From NCBI RefSeq assembly GCF_001889545.1, contig NZ_CP018194.1:1524501-1588500 (forward strand): a DNA stretch of 64,000 nt. Reading direction: 5' to 3'. Under the pieces are notes generated by a model. The model did not search any database, had not been told where the DNA came from, and worked only from the letters and a program-made list of their open reading frames with translations. The stretch is from Granulibacter bethesdensis (GTDB taxonomy: Bacteria; Pseudomonadota; Alphaproteobacteria; Acetobacterales; Acetobacteraceae). Below, one piece after another: positions 63,866-64,000 of this stretch (within the stretch, counting starts at the first letter, position 1; each line of letters begins with the position of its first letter). A program made the position numbers and the translations under genes.

Positions 63866-64000
63866 TCAAGCACTCAAAATAATTGGCTGCATGTCCTGAT
63901 ATGCCTCATTTTCCATCAGCCACATGCGGATAGTTTCCAACGCCATACCATCAACCACACGCGGTGCGCAGTACAGGGCACCCTCAACACCATCCCGCTT
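63866..64000 (-). CDS. Partial gene at window edge, unknown function
   Basis: The last 44 codons of a minus-strand gene whose start lies outside: RDGVEGALYCAPRVVDGMAL, then ETIRMWLMENEAYQDMQPI and the end ILSA. The frame is open to the window edge, the composition is protein-like, and a terminator follows. Too short to assign a family. Confidence 0.6.
   Translation of the reverse strand, partial: KRDGVEGALYCAPRVVDGMALETIRMWLMENEAYQDMQPIILSA

Overview
The window reads as chromosomal DNA of an alphaproteobacterium of the acetic-acid group (Acetobacteraceae, Rhodospirillales). The evidence is the set of class-typical genes (a TrcR/DUF1013 regulator, UPF0262, DUF1192, paired YdcH/DUF465 genes, the alphaproteobacterial forms of L31 and DksA, a GTTC-N7-GTTC LexA box before recA) together with moderately high GC. 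A Granulibacter-like genus is my guess from overall gene content; the sequence alone does not prove it.

Layout. 1-9.6 kb: the end of a DUF4239 membrane protein, a divergent PEP carboxylase, a DUF4142 lipoprotein, a DUF445 membrane protein, a transglutaminase-like protein and fusA. 9.9-13.6 kb: a tightly overlapping run of nucleoside hydrolase, AlkA-type DNA glycosylase, DHFR-like protein and two envelope proteins. 13.9-22.7 kb: hydrolase, quinone reductase, a 50-residue lipoprotein, ClC channel, MscL, CBS protein, GST, a probably frameshifted methyltransferase, PdxY, a Spy-like protein and L31. 22.7-25.7 kb: a TonB-dependent receptor behind two tandem Zur-like dyads, and an Hsp20 gene with an RpoH-like promoter and a ROSE-type RNA thermometer. 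25.8-35.2 kb: MgtC-like protein, TrcR, two YdcH genes, purEK, icd, a Tat-exported dienelactone hydrolase, a Pmp3 peptide and alaS.

35.4-41.7 kb is the accessory region and the most interesting part. A CRISPR array of type I-E-like repeats is cut in two. Its leader lies at the right end (about 41.61 kb) and its decayed trailer repeat at the left end (35.44 kb). Between the halves lies about 5.47 kb bounded by IS200/IS605-type end hairpins: an apparently intact tnpA/tnpB pair plus 3.7 kb of plasmid-like cargo (5'-truncated Dsb-like gene, membrane protein, DUF932 gene, antitoxin/PIN-toxin pair, 3'-truncated parB). The spacer pieces on either side add up to exactly one 33-nt spacer. Inside the cargo, the DUF932 gene and parB share an almost identical 5' leader that folds into the same two-stem structure, with compensatory changes, ending at the Shine-Dalgarno sequence. 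I know of no name for it. No cas genes are in the window.

41.7-64 kb returns to housekeeping DNA: cytidine deaminase, recA, speD/speE, dksA, a glycosyltransferase, a histone-H1-like basic protein, UPF0262, mtnA, a DUF2272 lipoprotein, rhodanese, cysK, NlpE-like protein, glpX, recJ, tRNA-Glu, a YdcZ transporter, cfa, a Gly/Tyr/Trp-rich lipoprotein, a beta-propeller protein, a sterol-desaturase-family enzyme, an SRPBCC protein and an esterase. The window ends in a partial gene on the minus strand. Metabolically, speD, speE and mtnA link polyamine synthesis with methylthioadenosine recycling, and cysK and pdxY connect to PLP-dependent sulfur metabolism.
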